From Flavobacterium bizetiae (lineage in GTDB: Bacteria > Bacteroidota > Bacteroidia > Flavobacteriales > Flavobacteriaceae), in NCBI RefSeq assembly GCF_902804475.1, contig NZ_CADCSU010000099.1:1-64000 (forward strand): a stretch of 64,000 nt of DNA, given 5' to 3'. The first letter of the stretch is position 1. The number at the start of each line of letters is the position of its first letter. Positions 50,002-60,089 of this stretch are shown piece by piece. A program made the position numbers and the translations under genes. The notes below the pieces were generated by a model that had not been told where the DNA came from, ran no database searches, and was given only the letters and a program-made list of their open reading frames with translations.

Positions 50002-51807
50002 ATGGCAGATACAATCGAAAAAAACGTAACCCGTGGTGGTCAGTTTTTAGTTAAAGAAACAAAGTGCGAAGATATCTTTACACCTGAAGATTTTTCGGAA
50101 GAGCAGTTAATGATGCGTGACTCTGTAAAAGAGTTCGTTGACAAAGAATTATGGGCACACAAAGATCGTTTTGAGAAAAAAGATTATGCTTATACTGAAT
50201 CATCTATGCGTAAAGCTGGTGAACTTGGACTTCTGGGAGTTGCGGTTCCTGAGGAATACGGCGGATTAGGAATGGGATTCGTATCTACAATGCTGGTTTG
50301 TGATTACATTTCTGGTGCTACAGGATCGTTCTCAACTGCTTTTGGTGCTCATACAGGTATTGGAACTATGCCAATTACGCTTTATGGTACTGAAGAACAA
50401 AAGAAAAAATACGTTCCTAAATTGGCTTCTGGAGAATGGTTTGGAGCTTATTGCTTAACTGAACCAGGCGCAGGATCTGATGCTAACTCAGGAAAAACTA
50501 AAGCAGTTTTATCTGAAGATGGAACACACTACTCTATTACAGGACAAAAAATGTGGATTTCGAATGCAGGTTTCTGTAGCGTTTTCATCGTTTTTGCTCG
50601 TATTGGAGATGACAAAAATATTACTGGTTTCATCGTAGAAAATGATCCGTCTAACGGAATTTCTATGAATGAAGAAGAGCATAAATTAGGAATCCGTGCT
50701 TCATCTACTCGTCAGGTTTTCTTCAACGATACTAAAGTTCCTGTTGAAAACATGTTGTCTGAAAGAGGAAACGGTTTCAAAATTGCAATGAACGCTTTGA
50801 ACGTTGGTCGTATTAAATTGGCTGCAGCTTGTTTAGATGCGCAACGTAGAGTTACTACAAATGCAGTTAAATATGCTAACGAAAGAATCCAATTTAACAC
50901 TGCAATTTCATCTTTTGGAGCAATTCGTTCTAAATTAGCTGAAATGGCAACTAATGCATACGCGGGAGAAAGTGCTTCTTACCGTGCTGCAAAAGATATC
51001 GAAGACAGAATTGCTGCTCGTGAAGCAGAAGGAACTTCTCACCAGGAAGCTGAATTGAAAGGTGTTGAAGAATATGCTATCGAATGTTCTATTCTTAAAG
51101 TAGCAGTTTCTGAAGATGTTCAGGCTTGTGCTGACGAAGGAATTCAGATTTTTGGTGGAATGGGATTCTCTGAAGACACTCCAATGGAAAGTGCGTGGAG
51201 AGATGCTCGTATCGCTAGAATCTACGAAGGAACAAACGAAATCAACAGAATGCTTTCTGTAGGTATGTTGATCAAAAAAGCTATGAAAGGTCATGTTGAT
51301 TTACTTGGACCGGCAATGAAAGTTTCTGAAGAATTAATGGGAATTCCATCTTTTGATACTCCAGATTTCTCTGAATTATTTGCTGAAGAAAAAGGAATTA
51401 TCGCTAACCTTAAGAAAGTTTTCTTAATGGTTGCCGGAAGTGCTGTTCAAAAATACGGTCCCGATTTAGATGCTCACCAACAGTTATTAATGGCTGCTTC
51501 TGATATCTTAATCGAAATCTACATGGCTGAAAGTACAATCCTTAGAACTGAAAAATTAGCCAAAAATCAAGGTGAAGATAAAGTACAAGAGCAAATTGCT
51601 ATGGCAAAATTATACTTGTATAAAGCAGTAGATATTGTAAACTCAAGAGGTAAAGAAGGAATTATTTCTTTTGCTGAAGGAGATGAACAACGTATGATGT
51701 TAATGGGTCTTAAACGTTTTACAAAATACACCAACAATCCAAATGTTGTAGCTTTGAGAGAGGTTATTACATCTAAATTAGTTGCAGAAAACGAATACTG
51801 CTTCTAA
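50002..51807 (+). CDS. Acyl-CoA dehydrogenase
   Basis: A 601-residue FAD enzyme introducing the 2,3-double bond in acyl-CoA. The N-terminal ACAD motifs are GAYCLTEPGAGSDANS and KMWISNAGFCSVF. The helical domain has QIFGGMGFSEDTPME and ARIARIYEGTNEINRM, with the catalytic glutamate in YEGTNE. It has an extra C-terminal helical domain of about 170 residues, like the very-long-chain type. It is the last gene of the marR operon, followed by a terminator. Confidence 0.93.
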   Translation: MADTIEKNVTRGGQFLVKETKCEDIFTPEDFSEEQLMMRDSVKEFVDKELWAHKDRFEKKDYAYTESSMRKAGELGLLGVAVPEEYGGLGMGFVSTMLVCDYISGATGSFSTAFGAHTGIGTMPITLYGTEEQKKKYVPKLASGEWFGAYCLTEPGAGSDANSGKTKAVLSEDGTHYSITGQKMWISNAGFCSVFIVFARIGDDKNITGFIVENDPSNGISMNEEEHKLGIRASSTRQVFFNDTKVPVENMLSERGNGFKIAMNALNVGRIKLAAACLDAQRRVTTNAVKYANERIQFNTAISSFGAIRSKLAEMATNAYAGESASYRAAKDIEDRIAAREAEGTSHQEAELKGVEEYAIECSILKVAVSEDVQACADEGIQIFGGMGFSEDTPMESAWRDARIARIYEGTNEINRMLSVGMLIKKAMKGHVDLLGPAMKVSEELMGIPSFDTPDFSELFAEEKGIIANLKKVFLMVAGSAVQKYGPDLDAHQQLLMAASDILIEIYMAESTILRTEKLAKNQGEDKVQEQIAMAKLYLYKAVDIVNSRGKEGIISFAEGDEQRMMLMGLKRFTKYTNNPNVVALREVITSKLVAENEYCF

Positions 51808-51840
51808 TATAAAAATAGTTTTTAGCTTTTAATTTGTTTA

Positions 51841-51879
51841 AACCCGCACTTATCCGAAACAGTGCGGGTTTATTTTTTT
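51841..51879 (+). terminator. Terminator of the beta-oxidation operon
   Basis: The 10-bp stem AACCCGCACT/AGTGCGGGTT with a 10-base loop is followed by a T-rich tail. Confidence 0.88.
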
Positions 51880-52021
51880 CTACCATCTGTAGGGAGACAG
51901 CATTGCGTCTTATGCAAACCGTTTTTTCACCATATAAGTGATATAAGTTCATTTAAACATACCGCTTAAATTTAAACTCATACAGCATTTACTTTAATAA
52001 TTAACCATTTACATTTAATAA

Positions 52022-54034
52022 TTAATTATTTGGTTTCATAATCAAATCGTGATCTCCCTCAGAACTTAGGTTTAAAAAACGCTCATATTCCCTCAAAACA
52101 TCTGAAATAATTCCGTCTTTACTCAAATATTGAATATCATATCCTTTACGATGATCTCCAAAATAAGTAACGGGTTGAAAAATAAATTCCAAGTCAATGT
52201 CGGGAGTATTTTTTTCGTTTAGTAAGGTTTCAGAAACCGTTTGTTTCTGAGCCATTACACCATATTTAAAGTTGCGCAACTGATCGTATTTTATTTCTAA
52301 CTCAACGGCTTGTTGGGGCGTAGAAAAAGAATTGATGTGTGCCTCAATATTATTTTTAGCCAATTCGACTACTAATTCTTCAAAAGCTTTTTTCACCGTT
52401 TGATTCAAAAATTTATGAATATCTTTCTTTTTAGAAACAGTTACGATCTTTTCTAAATGCTCTTTCCAGTTATTGTTGTTCCAATTCAGACTTCCGTGCG
52501 AATATTTTTTGGCACTATATTCACTGTCTACAACCAATGCTTTCCATAAGTTATAACACAAAAGCGCCATAATAATCCCGAAAGGCAAAGCAGTAATTAA
52601 TGTCATCGTTTGAAGAGAGGCCAAACCACCCGAATGCAATAAACTTAATGCTAAAAGAGACAATAGAATACCCCAAAACACACTTTGCCATTTTGGAGAA
52701 CTCACTGCTCCTTTTGATGCTATACCATTCATTATAAAAATTCCCGAATCTGCTGATGTGATAAAAAACACGCAAATAATAAGGATAGATAAAACATTTA
52801 AGAACGTAGTAAAAGGGAAATAAGTAAAGAAATTAAACAATAATGTATCCGGGTTTTTAGCAAATTCGCTTAAAGCTCCGTGTGCGATATGTTCATCAAT
52901 CCAGACGGCGCTGCTCCCAAAAACTGTCATCCACAAAAAATTAAAAAACGCAGGAATAAATAATACCGCCAGGATAAATTCTCTTATAGTTCTTCCTTTA
53001 GAAATTTTTGCAATAAATAATCCGACATAAGGCGCCCATGAAATCCACCATGCCCAATATAAAATAGTCCACTTAGAGAACCATTCCTGGCTTCCCTGTT
53101 CATAAGCATATGTATTAAAAGTAAGTGAAATGAAATGACTGATATAATGACCCAGACCTTCTGTAAAAGTACTTAAAATGTAGATTGTTGGTCCAAAAAC
53201 TAAAATAAACAACATTAATAAAACGGCCATAATAATGTTCAGCTCACTTAATTTTTTAACCCCCTTCCCTAAACCTGATATGGCCGAAAGAACAGCAATT
53301 ATCATAACTACCAAAACAATAATAATTTGATAACTAAAACTGGATTCCGAGATTAAATGAAGACTTACTAATCCAGCACTTAATTGCACTACTCCAAAAC
53401 CAAGTGTTGTAGCAATTCCGAAAAAAGTACTGCACAAACCAAAAACATCCACAATATTGCCAAACCTTCCGTGAATTCTATTTTTTAAAATTGGATAAAA
53501 TCCACTTCGAATTGCAAGTGGTAAATTGTGTCTGTAGGCAAAATAAGCTAATGAGAGTCCTACTACACCATAAATCGACCAGGCATGAAAACCCCAATGA
53601 AAAAAAGTATACAATTGCGCTTCTTTTGCACGTAAATTATCCGCCAAATTAGCATTTGCCGGCGTTGCATAATGCGACATGGTTTCTCCTACTCCAAAAT
53701 ACATCAAACCAATTCCCATTCCGGCGGCAAAAAGCATTGCTATCCAGGAAAAAAAAGAATATTCAGGCTCAGAATCATCTGCACCCAATTTTATTTTTCC
53801 AAATTTACTAATTGCCAGTGTTATCAGAAACAAAACGAAAACAGTCACTAACAATACGTAAAGCCAGCTTAAATTTTTAAATATTATTTCTTTTACAATA
53901 TTAAGTGCCTGCTCCGTGTCCTTCGAAAAAAAAACGCAAAACAATGAAATTGCAATAATTATAGCTAAACTTGGTAATGCAACTGATTTTGTAAAATTGG
54001 TTTTAAAGACACTTGAGCTTTTAGATTTATTCAT
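52022..54034 (-). CDS. BCCT-family transporter (betaine/choline/carnitine)
   Basis: 670 residues from ATG 54034; the frame extends to 54061 but MNKSKSSS is a better N-terminus. About 12 membrane helices with the BCCT signature YWAWWISWAPYVGLFIAKISKGRTIREF (central part quoted: WAWWISWAPYVGLF). A C-terminal cytoplasmic tail of about 150 residues ends in EFIFQPVTYFG and YERFLNL, as in BetT-type proteins where the tail regulates activity. Probably Na- or H-driven uptake of a quaternary amine for osmoprotection. Stands alone. Confidence 0.9.
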   Translation of the reverse strand: MNKSKSSSVFKTNFTKSVALPSLAIIIAISLFCVFFSKDTEQALNIVKEIIFKNLSWLYVLLVTVFVLFLITLAISKFGKIKLGADDSEPEYSFFSWIAMLFAAGMGIGLMYFGVGETMSHYATPANANLADNLRAKEAQLYTFFHWGFHAWSIYGVVGLSLAYFAYRHNLPLAIRSGFYPILKNRIHGRFGNIVDVFGLCSTFFGIATTLGFGVVQLSAGLVSLHLISESSFSYQIIIVLVVMIIAVLSAISGLGKGVKKLSELNIIMAVLLMLFILVFGPTIYILSTFTEGLGHYISHFISLTFNTYAYEQGSQEWFSKWTILYWAWWISWAPYVGLFIAKISKGRTIREFILAVLFIPAFFNFLWMTVFGSSAVWIDEHIAHGALSEFAKNPDTLLFNFFTYFPFTTFLNVLSILIICVFFITSADSGIFIMNGIASKGAVSSPKWQSVFWGILLSLLALSLLHSGGLASLQTMTLITALPFGIIMALLCYNLWKALVVDSEYSAKKYSHGSLNWNNNNWKEHLEKIVTVSKKKDIHKFLNQTVKKAFEELVVELAKNNIEAHINSFSTPQQAVELEIKYDQLRNFKYGVMAQKQTVSETLLNEKNTPDIDLEFIFQPVTYFGDHRKGYDIQYLSKDGIISDVLREYERFLNLSSEGDHDLIMKPNN

Positions 54035-54304
54035 GATGAAATAGTTTGTCACTATTATCAAAGCAGATTCTGAACCTTAGATTAAGATTAAGAAGTTTTT
54101 GATAACAAATACAGTTTTGATAATTTATGTAGAGATGTATCGTAAATTTAATCAAAAAGAAAAAAAAATCCTATTTAAACGCAATGAAATTGATTTTTAA
54201 AAGAAAAAACCTAACAAATGAGGTGGATACTGTTTAGCTATTTAACTAGTATTTTATTCTAAAAGCTCTATATTTAACATTCTAAAAACTTTAAAAAACG
54301 TAAA

Positions 54305-55399
54305 ATGAAACAAATTAACCTGATTGCTTTGCTTTTATTTTGCATTGGTACCACAAATACCTTTGCTCAAAAAAACAAAAAGATGGACATCATTGCTTAT
54401 TATACCGGCGATGATAAATTAATTAATGAGTATGAGGTAAACAAACTCAACCAGATTATCTTTAGCTTTTGCCATTTAAAAGATGGAAAACTAAGCGTTG
54501 ATTCTCCTAAAGATTCTACTACAATTAAGTATTTGGTTTCTTTAAAAGCATCAAATCCGCAACTTAAAATTATTCTTTCACTTGGTGGCTGGGGAGGTTG
54601 TGAGCCTTGTTCTGCTGCATTTTCTACGGCTGAAGGAAGATTAACTTTTGCTAAATCGGTAAAAGAAGTGAGTGACTACTTTAAAGTAGATGGTTTAGAT
54701 TTAGATTGGGAATATCCGGCAATTGAGGGACTGCCTGGACATTTATTTCAAGCTGCTGACAAACCAAATTTCACAGAATTAATTAAAATTTTACGTTCTA
54801 CTTTAGGCAAAAAGTACGAATTAAGCTTTGCTGCAGGAGGTTTTCAAAAATGTTTAGATGAATCTATCGATTGGAAAGGAGTTGCTCCATTTGTAAACCG
54901 CATCAACATTATGAGTTATGATTTAGTAAACGGTTATTCGACAGTTACAGGACATCATACTCCTTTATACAGCACAAATCCAAAAGAAGAATCTACCGAC
55001 AGAGCTGTAGAGTTTTTACTAAAACAAGGAATTCCTGCTGAAAAATTAGTCATTGGAGGCGCTTTTTATACAAGAACATGGAAAAATGTAGCCAATGTAA
55101 ATAATGGTTTATACCAATCAGGCGAGCACATTCAGGGTGTTCCCTTCAAAAGTTACGCAGATACGTATACAGAAGCAAATGGCTGGAAATATTTTTGGGA
55201 TGACAAAGCAAAAGCGGCTTACTGGTACAATGAAAAGGAAAAAACTTTTGCAACGGGAGATAATCTAACTTCTATTAAAGCGAAAGCAGAATATGCAAAA
55301 TCTAAAAAATTAGGCGGAATCATGTTCTGGGAACTTCCATTGGATAGTCCTCGTGACGGAATGGTAAATACTATTTATCAAGTTAAAATAGCGAAGTAA
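54305..55399 (+). CDS. Secreted GH18 chitinase
   Basis: 364 residues with a signal peptide (MKQINLIALLLFCIGTTNTFAQ). The GH18 catalytic motif DGLDLDWEY (129-137) has the DxxDxDxE pattern with E136 as the acid. LSLGGWGG (92-99), MSYDLVNG and a final FWELPLD strand complete the TIM barrel. There is no T9SS tail, so it is likely periplasmic or surface-retained, acting on chitin oligomers or similar GlcNAc polymers (an endoglycosidase role is possible). Confidence 0.92.
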   Translation: MKQINLIALLLFCIGTTNTFAQKNKKMDIIAYYTGDDKLINEYEVNKLNQIIFSFCHLKDGKLSVDSPKDSTTIKYLVSLKASNPQLKIILSLGGWGGCEPCSAAFSTAEGRLTFAKSVKEVSDYFKVDGLDLDWEYPAIEGLPGHLFQAADKPNFTELIKILRSTLGKKYELSFAAGGFQKCLDESIDWKGVAPFVNRINIMSYDLVNGYSTVTGHHTPLYSTNPKEESTDRAVEFLLKQGIPAEKLVIGGAFYTRTWKNVANVNNGLYQSGEHIQGVPFKSYADTYTEANGWKYFWDDKAKAAYWYNEKEKTFATGDNLTSIKAKAEYAKSKKLGGIMFWELPLDSPRDGMVNTIYQVKIAK

Positions 55400-55423
55400 C
55401 CCAATTGGTTTCTTAAAAATAAA

Positions 55424-55457
55424 AAACGGCAGTTATATGAGGTAACTGCCGTTTTCT
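55424..55457. terminator. Bidirectional terminator after chitinase
   Basis: AACGGCAGTTA and TAACTGCCGTT pair around a short loop with A/T runs on both sides, between convergent genes. Confidence 0.88.
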
Positions 55458-55478
55458 ATTTATATATAAGAATGTCTT

Positions 55479-55961
55479 TTACAATTTTGATTTATCCAAT
55501 TCGCCAATAAAAGGAATTGATTCTAAAATCTCTGCTCTTATTATGGTTTGCAGATAAACTTCTAACTGAAGAAATTTTGCCGCATTTATTGCTCCCACAG
55601 CTTTTTTAGCCTGATTATAAGTTTTAGAATATAATTTCTCGTAAGCCAAATGATTTTTCAGGGTTCCTTTTGCTAATTCATCTGCTTTGGCATCTGTCAG
55701 TGTTGCATAATTAGCCGCATAATCATTAATTAACTGAAACTTGGTTTGCCCCAGAGCTTTACGTTCTGTTTCATAATTATCGTAAACTTTGGTAAATGCA
55801 GCAGACTGAGTATCTGATAAATTCATGTATTGTTTTACAAGATCACTTTTCGATTTACCATAAATGCTTTGCAACACATCTATATCTTCTTTAAACGAAG
55901 ATTGAGCATAAGATGAAAACGAGGCAATTGCCATAATAAGAATAAGACTAATTTTTTTCAT
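55479..55961 (-). CDS. Secreted helical protein of unknown function
   Basis: 160 residues with a signal peptide (MKKISLILIMAIASFSSYAQ). The mature part is almost entirely helical with LSDTQSAAFTKVYDNYETERKAL, loosely resembling periplasmic Spy/CpxP-type LTxxQ proteins. No enzyme motif. Monocistronic by its spacing. Confidence 0.7.
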   Translation of the reverse strand: MKKISLILIMAIASFSSYAQSSFKEDIDVLQSIYGKSKSDLVKQYMNLSDTQSAAFTKVYDNYETERKALGQTKFQLINDYAANYATLTDAKADELAKGTLKNHLAYEKLYSKTYNQAKKAVGAINAAKFLQLEVYLQTIIRAEILESIPFIGELDKSKL

Positions 55962-56057
55962 AGTATTGATTTTTAATTGTTTGTAAAAAATAAGAGATTA
56001 CCAAATATACTGATTTTTAACGCATTAAAAATAAAATCATAAAAACATTCTTACACA

Positions 56058-56978
56058 TTAAAAAAATGAATATTGATAAGATGCGGATAAAGCATAATAA
56101 TTTAATCCGTTGTTTGTGTAAGCCCCTACATGGTATTGAAACCTTATAGACTGCCCTTTTGCAATAGGTGTAGAAAAAGTTCCTCCTACCCTCCAGTTGT
56201 CTATTTCACTGTCACCTGAAACTCCGTCTGTAATGGTTCTTCCTCCAAAAAACCAATTGGTATTAAAACCTACCCACATATTATTTTTAAAATAATAACT
56301 CGCATGTCCCTGTAAACTATAAGTTGGTTTCTGTTCTAATTTTTTGCCTAGAAAATCGTTATTATCAGTATAAAAGCAAATTCCGCCATATGCTTCGGCA
56401 TACAAATGAGCAAATCGTTTCGAGACTCCAATTTCAGGTTTAAATGCCCAACGGTTTGTACCTATATTAATTTGTTTATCATCGTAATATCTTCCCGTAG
56501 GAATTGAGGTTACGAGACTTACTCCTAAAATTGTTTTTTGTTCAAAATTTTTAAATTCAGATCTATCAAGAGCCGGCGAACCTAACAGATTAATTCCAAG
56601 GCGAATTTTTGTATCGGCAAAACCAGTTCTGGATCCTGTTATCACTTCTCCGCTTGTACGCGTTTGTGAGCCATCCATAAAAGTATAAGGAACTGCGACC
56701 TGAACACGGGCAAGTTTATTAAAAAGTCCAAAAGTTCTAATATAATTTAAAGCTACATTATGACTTCGAAGTGTAAAATCAGTAATAGGCAATGACGGAT
56801 CTGTCAACACATTACCATCGGTAAAAAGATAGCCAAGAGAGGCTACATTCAAATTTTTAGCCACATTCGCATACACTCGTGGTTCCAGATCCTGACTGAA
56901 AACCGGCATTACAAATAAAAGAAACACCATTACAAAATGACATTTCTTCAAAACCAGACTAAACGTTTTTTCCGGCAT
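56058..56978 (-). CDS. Outer-membrane beta-barrel transporter-like protein
   Basis: 306 residues from ATG 56978 (MPEKTFSLVLKKC followed by a hydrophobic signal ending VFSQ). The frame is open up to 57059 but would overlap the upstream gene. Alternating beta-strand pattern with aromatic ends (AYTFMDGSQTR, FADTKIRLGINLLG, SATYQYSFF-type terminus YSFF). It resembles the MetA-pathway-of-phenol-degradation family of outer-membrane proteins. Follows the DUF4251 gene on the same strand, so probably co-expressed. Substrate unknown. Confidence 0.72.
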   Translation of the reverse strand: MPEKTFSLVLKKCHFVMVFLLFVMPVFSQDLEPRVYANVAKNLNVASLGYLFTDGNVLTDPSLPITDFTLRSHNVALNYIRTFGLFNKLARVQVAVPYTFMDGSQTRTSGEVITGSRTGFADTKIRLGINLLGSPALDRSEFKNFEQKTILGVSLVTSIPTGRYYDDKQINIGTNRWAFKPEIGVSKRFAHLYAEAYGGICFYTDNNDFLGKKLEQKPTYSLQGHASYYFKNNMWVGFNTNWFFGGRTITDGVSGDSEIDNWRVGGTFSTPIAKGQSIRFQYHVGAYTNNGLNYYALSASYQYSFF

Positions 56979-57015
56979 AAAGTAAAGAATTAGTGATTGG
57001 TAAAATCTAAAAACT

Positions 57016-57537
57016 CTATTTAATACTTTGCTCTGTTTTTGGAGCTTCAATCTCTCCATTATAAAAAATGGATGCTCTGTTATTACTATTTACAGAAAGC
57101 GTAGCACCTCCATCAAAAAAGATAGTAAACATAAGGGTATATACATCATCTCTTCCTTTAACGGTAGCTCTCAGAATGTAGTTTTTCTTCTTTTTTTCAA
57201 CGGTTATTTTTTCAGGAATTCCTTCAAATTTTATTCCGCCATCGCCACCATACGGCACATTAAAAGCACGTCCGAAAAAAGGTAAGTCGCAAGTTGTTTT
57301 TTCTGTATTGAATTTTAAGAAATAGGTATTATAATCTAAAATAATAACCCTGCCTCCTTGAGGATTGACTTTTTGCGCTTCAAAAACAAAATTTTTAGAA
57401 TCAATAAGTGCTTCTACTTCTTTTTGTTTCTGTAAAGCTCTTTCTGTTTTTAGTTCTTTTTTAGTTTTTTCCTGTGCAAAAACCGGAGCAATTAAAAAGC
57501 TCAATAATACCAATAAAATTGACAATTTAGTTTTCAT
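57016..57537 (-). CDS. DUF4251-type exported protein
   Basis: 173 residues with a signal peptide (MKTKLSILLVLLSFLIAPVFAQ), then a charged helix (KKELKTERALQKQKEVEALI) and a beta-rich domain with FVFEAQKVNPQGGRV and LPFFGRAFNVPYGGDGGIKFEG, typical of the Bacteroidota DUF4251 family. Function unknown; periplasmic or envelope-associated. Confidence 0.82.
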   Translation of the reverse strand: MKTKLSILLVLLSFLIAPVFAQEKTKKELKTERALQKQKEVEALIDSKNFVFEAQKVNPQGGRVIILDYNTYFLKFNTEKTTCDLPFFGRAFNVPYGGDGGIKFEGIPEKITVEKKKKNYILRATVKGRDDVYTLMFTIFFDGGATLSVNSNNRASIFYNGEIEAPKTEQSIK

Positions 57538-57569
57538 AGCTTTATTTTTATTGCGTTAAAAAGGTAATT

Positions 57570-58007
57570 CTATTTTTTGGTAAATCGCATCATGGCGATA
57601 TCACCAGAAATAAAATTGAGCGTTTTGCCACCATCAGTTATATCATAGGAAGTTATTTTTTGTAACGTACTCATAAAAACCTGCTCTCCCTGACTGTTGT
57701 TCATACACATCATTTTTGTTACCGCCATTGGTTGCGTAAAATCGATTTTATTACCTGTTACGCTCAATTTTCCGTTAAATGAATTACAGCTATTGTTCCC
57801 TGAAACACGATTTTCTTTTAAATCAAAATTGATCGTTGGTTTTTTATTTGGATACAACCCATCAAAAGCAATTCTGGGTCCGGTTATATAGTCAAGCTCC
57901 CAGGTTCCTTCGAGTGTAGCAACCGAATCATTTTTTTGTGCTTTAGAAGCATTACAAGAAATTAAAATCACTCCTAAAAAAGCTAAAATCAAAACATTCT
58001 TTATCAT
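57570..58007 (-). CDS. META-domain lipoprotein (HslJ-like)
   Basis: 145 residues with a lipoprotein signal ending GVILISC (lipid Cys18). The META domain shows LEGTWELDYITG, GNNSCNSFNG and a second segment MAVTKMMCMN. HslJ-like META proteins are envelope proteins linked to stress or antibiotic tolerance. It is 32 bases upstream of the DUF4251 gene on the same strand, so the three genes 58007-56058 could form one unit. Confidence 0.88.
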   Translation of the reverse strand: MIKNVLILAFLGVILISCNASKAQKNDSVATLEGTWELDYITGPRIAFDGLYPNKKPTINFDLKENRVSGNNSCNSFNGKLSVTGNKIDFTQPMAVTKMMCMNNSQGEQVFMSTLQKITSYDITDGGKTLNFISGDIAMMRFTKK

Positions 58008-58216
58008 AATTTTTATAGATTAAATTAAAAATAAAACACTGATTTTTGAAAATTTTAAATTCGGGGTTCTACGAATTTACGCAATATTATGCTCTTCTAC
58101 GCTTAAAGTAACATTAAATTACAACCAATAGTTTTAGATTTTTTTAACTATTAGCGTCAATCAATGTCGGAATTTTATGTTAAATTTACTTAATCTTTAA
58201 TTTAAAAGCCTCTTAC

Positions 58217-58744
58217 ATGAAAAAAATAATTGTTTCTTTCGCTATAATTACAGCTTTAATCATTGGCTGTAAGACTAATACAAAATCAAATGATGCCAAA
58301 ACTCTAACTATTGCTTTAGAGCCAAAAAGTAATAGCACTGTTGCCGGAACTGCTACTTTTACAGAGAAAAACGGTAAAGTAACTTTTGTTGCAAAAATGA
58401 CTGGTTTGGCTCCCGGAGTTCACGCAATACACATTCATGAAAAAGCGGATTGTAGTTCTGCCGATGGAAGTTCTGCTGGAGGACACTGGAATCCAACATT
58501 TAAAAAACACGGAAAATGGGGTGTTGCAGAATACCACAAAGGTGATATTGGAAACTTTACTGCTGATGCAAAAGGTAACGGAACTATCACATTAACTACT
58601 GACGAATGGTGTATTGGTTGCGGAGATGCAAACAAAGATATTCTTGGAAAAGGGTTAATTGTACATCAGGGAACAGATGATTTTACAACACAGCCTACCG
58701 GAAATGCAGGCGGAAGAGTTGCTTGTGCCGGAATTATCAAATAA
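58217..58744 (+). CDS. sodC: Cu/Zn superoxide dismutase, lipoprotein
   Basis: Removes superoxide in the periplasm. 175 residues with a lipoprotein signal (MKKIIVSFAIITALIIGC). Metal ligands are visible in GVHAIHIHEKADCSS (two copper histidines), GGHWNP and KHGKWGVAEYHKGDIGN (bridging and zinc His/Asp), and a later VHQGTDDF. The closing GGRVACAGI gives the disulfide cysteine. Monocistronic. Confidence 0.93.
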   Translation: MKKIIVSFAIITALIIGCKTNTKSNDAKTLTIALEPKSNSTVAGTATFTEKNGKVTFVAKMTGLAPGVHAIHIHEKADCSSADGSSAGGHWNPTFKKHGKWGVAEYHKGDIGNFTADAKGNGTITLTTDEWCIGCGDANKDILGKGLIVHQGTDDFTTQPTGNAGGRVACAGIIK

Positions 58745-58851
58745 AAAAAACAAATAACCACTACATTTTCACAAAATCTAGTGGTTATTTCATTTAAAAT
58801 TTATCCTAAAACAAGAAAAAGATATAGCTTTGCAGCTATAAATTAAAGTTA

Positions 58852-60054
58852 ATGATTAACCCATCAGCATCAGGTTGGATAGATAAGTTTTTTAGTGAAC
58901 AAAAGTTTTCAGAGGCCATTCCTTTTGAGAATGCAGAATCGTTTTACTATAAAGTCAGAGAAACTGGTTTTATCTATGGTCATATCATAGCTATTGATTC
59001 TCAGGTTCCGGTTCCTATAAAAGGCTGGTTCAAGACCGAAATTTCTAAGGTTGCCTTATTAAATACTTTATATCACGTTTTTTGCTTAGAAAAAAGAAGC
59101 TCAGAACCGAGTAATTTTATTGCCGAAGTTTTAAAGTTTTATAAAGAAATGAGTCCGGAAGGATTTAACTTGTTTAAAATTTTACTTCCAAAAGACACTC
59201 CTTCCCTTTCATTAGAAAATATAATCGATCAGCGCGTTCAGACTAATGACAGTATCATTAGTAAAAACTTTTCGCATTTGGTTACCAATGCGCTTTTGTT
59301 TATTGATGTGCTGGCTTTCAGACAATATTTAGAACACGGCTCAATTCCGGATAAATATCTTAAACGAATTGAAGAAACTGTTTTGGGCATTGTAGGCCTG
59401 GCTTTAAAAACCAAAACCGTAAAATCGCAACATGACGATTTATTAATCAAACTTTTTGAGGCTTCTATTCGATATTCTAAATTTTCAAAAGTTACTGTAG
59501 ATACTTTAGAAACATTGCAACTGGATTATTTCAAGAATAAACTGGAGCATTACTATTTAATCGATATGGCCGGAATGGCTTTATGGAGCGATGGTGTAGT
59601 CGAAAATGAAGAAGCTTACTTTTTATACTCATTAGGATCCATGATGGGAGTTTCGGATGATTTTGTAACCAAAAGCATCGATACTACTAATGATTTTATC
59701 ACGACACATAAAAAGAAGATTCCGTATTTTAATTATTCCAACCCGGTCAAACATTTCTACGATCAGATGACACACAGCGTTGTAAAACTGATTGTAAGAA
59801 ACAAAAACAGACTGGTGAAGGAAATTATTCAGAGTAAGGAATTAATGGTTCTATTGGCTTATTCTACAACAAGAGATCTGGATGCCAAAGAAAAGAAAAA
59901 AGTAAAAAAACAACTTTTGGATATTTGCAAAACGATTCCGTCACTAACCATATTTTTACTTCCCGGCGGAAGTTTGTTATTACCGATTCTGATAAAGTTT
60001 ATTCCAACTTTATTACCATCGGCTTTCAATGAAAATCTAGACGAAAACGAATAA
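58852..60054 (+). CDS. LETM1-related biofilm-associated protein
   Basis: 400 residues. Mostly helical, with a central acidic segment (WSDGVVENEEAYFLYSLGSMMGV) resembling a TerB-like fold, and a C-terminal hydrophobic LETM1-like helix LTIFLLPGGSLLLPILIKFIPTLLPSAF followed by an acidic tail. Flavobacterial homologs are annotated as LETM1-related and linked to biofilm formation. Probably membrane-associated; function not established here. Confidence 0.8.
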   Translation: MINPSASGWIDKFFSEQKFSEAIPFENAESFYYKVRETGFIYGHIIAIDSQVPVPIKGWFKTEISKVALLNTLYHVFCLEKRSSEPSNFIAEVLKFYKEMSPEGFNLFKILLPKDTPSLSLENIIDQRVQTNDSIISKNFSHLVTNALLFIDVLAFRQYLEHGSIPDKYLKRIEETVLGIVGLALKTKTVKSQHDDLLIKLFEASIRYSKFSKVTVDTLETLQLDYFKNKLEHYYLIDMAGMALWSDGVVENEEAYFLYSLGSMMGVSDDFVTKSIDTTNDFITTHKKKIPYFNYSNPVKHFYDQMTHSVVKLIVRNKNRLVKEIIQSKELMVLLAYSTTRDLDAKEKKKVKKQLLDICKTIPSLTIFLLPGGSLLLPILIKFIPTLLPSAFNENLDENE

Positions 60055-60083
60055 AAAAAATCGCCCTTTTGAGGCGATTTTTT
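60053..60083. terminator. Bidirectional terminator
   Basis: AAAATCGCC and GGCGATTTT pair around CTTTTGA with A/T runs outside, between convergent genes. Confidence 0.88.
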
Positions 60084-60089
60084 ATTTTC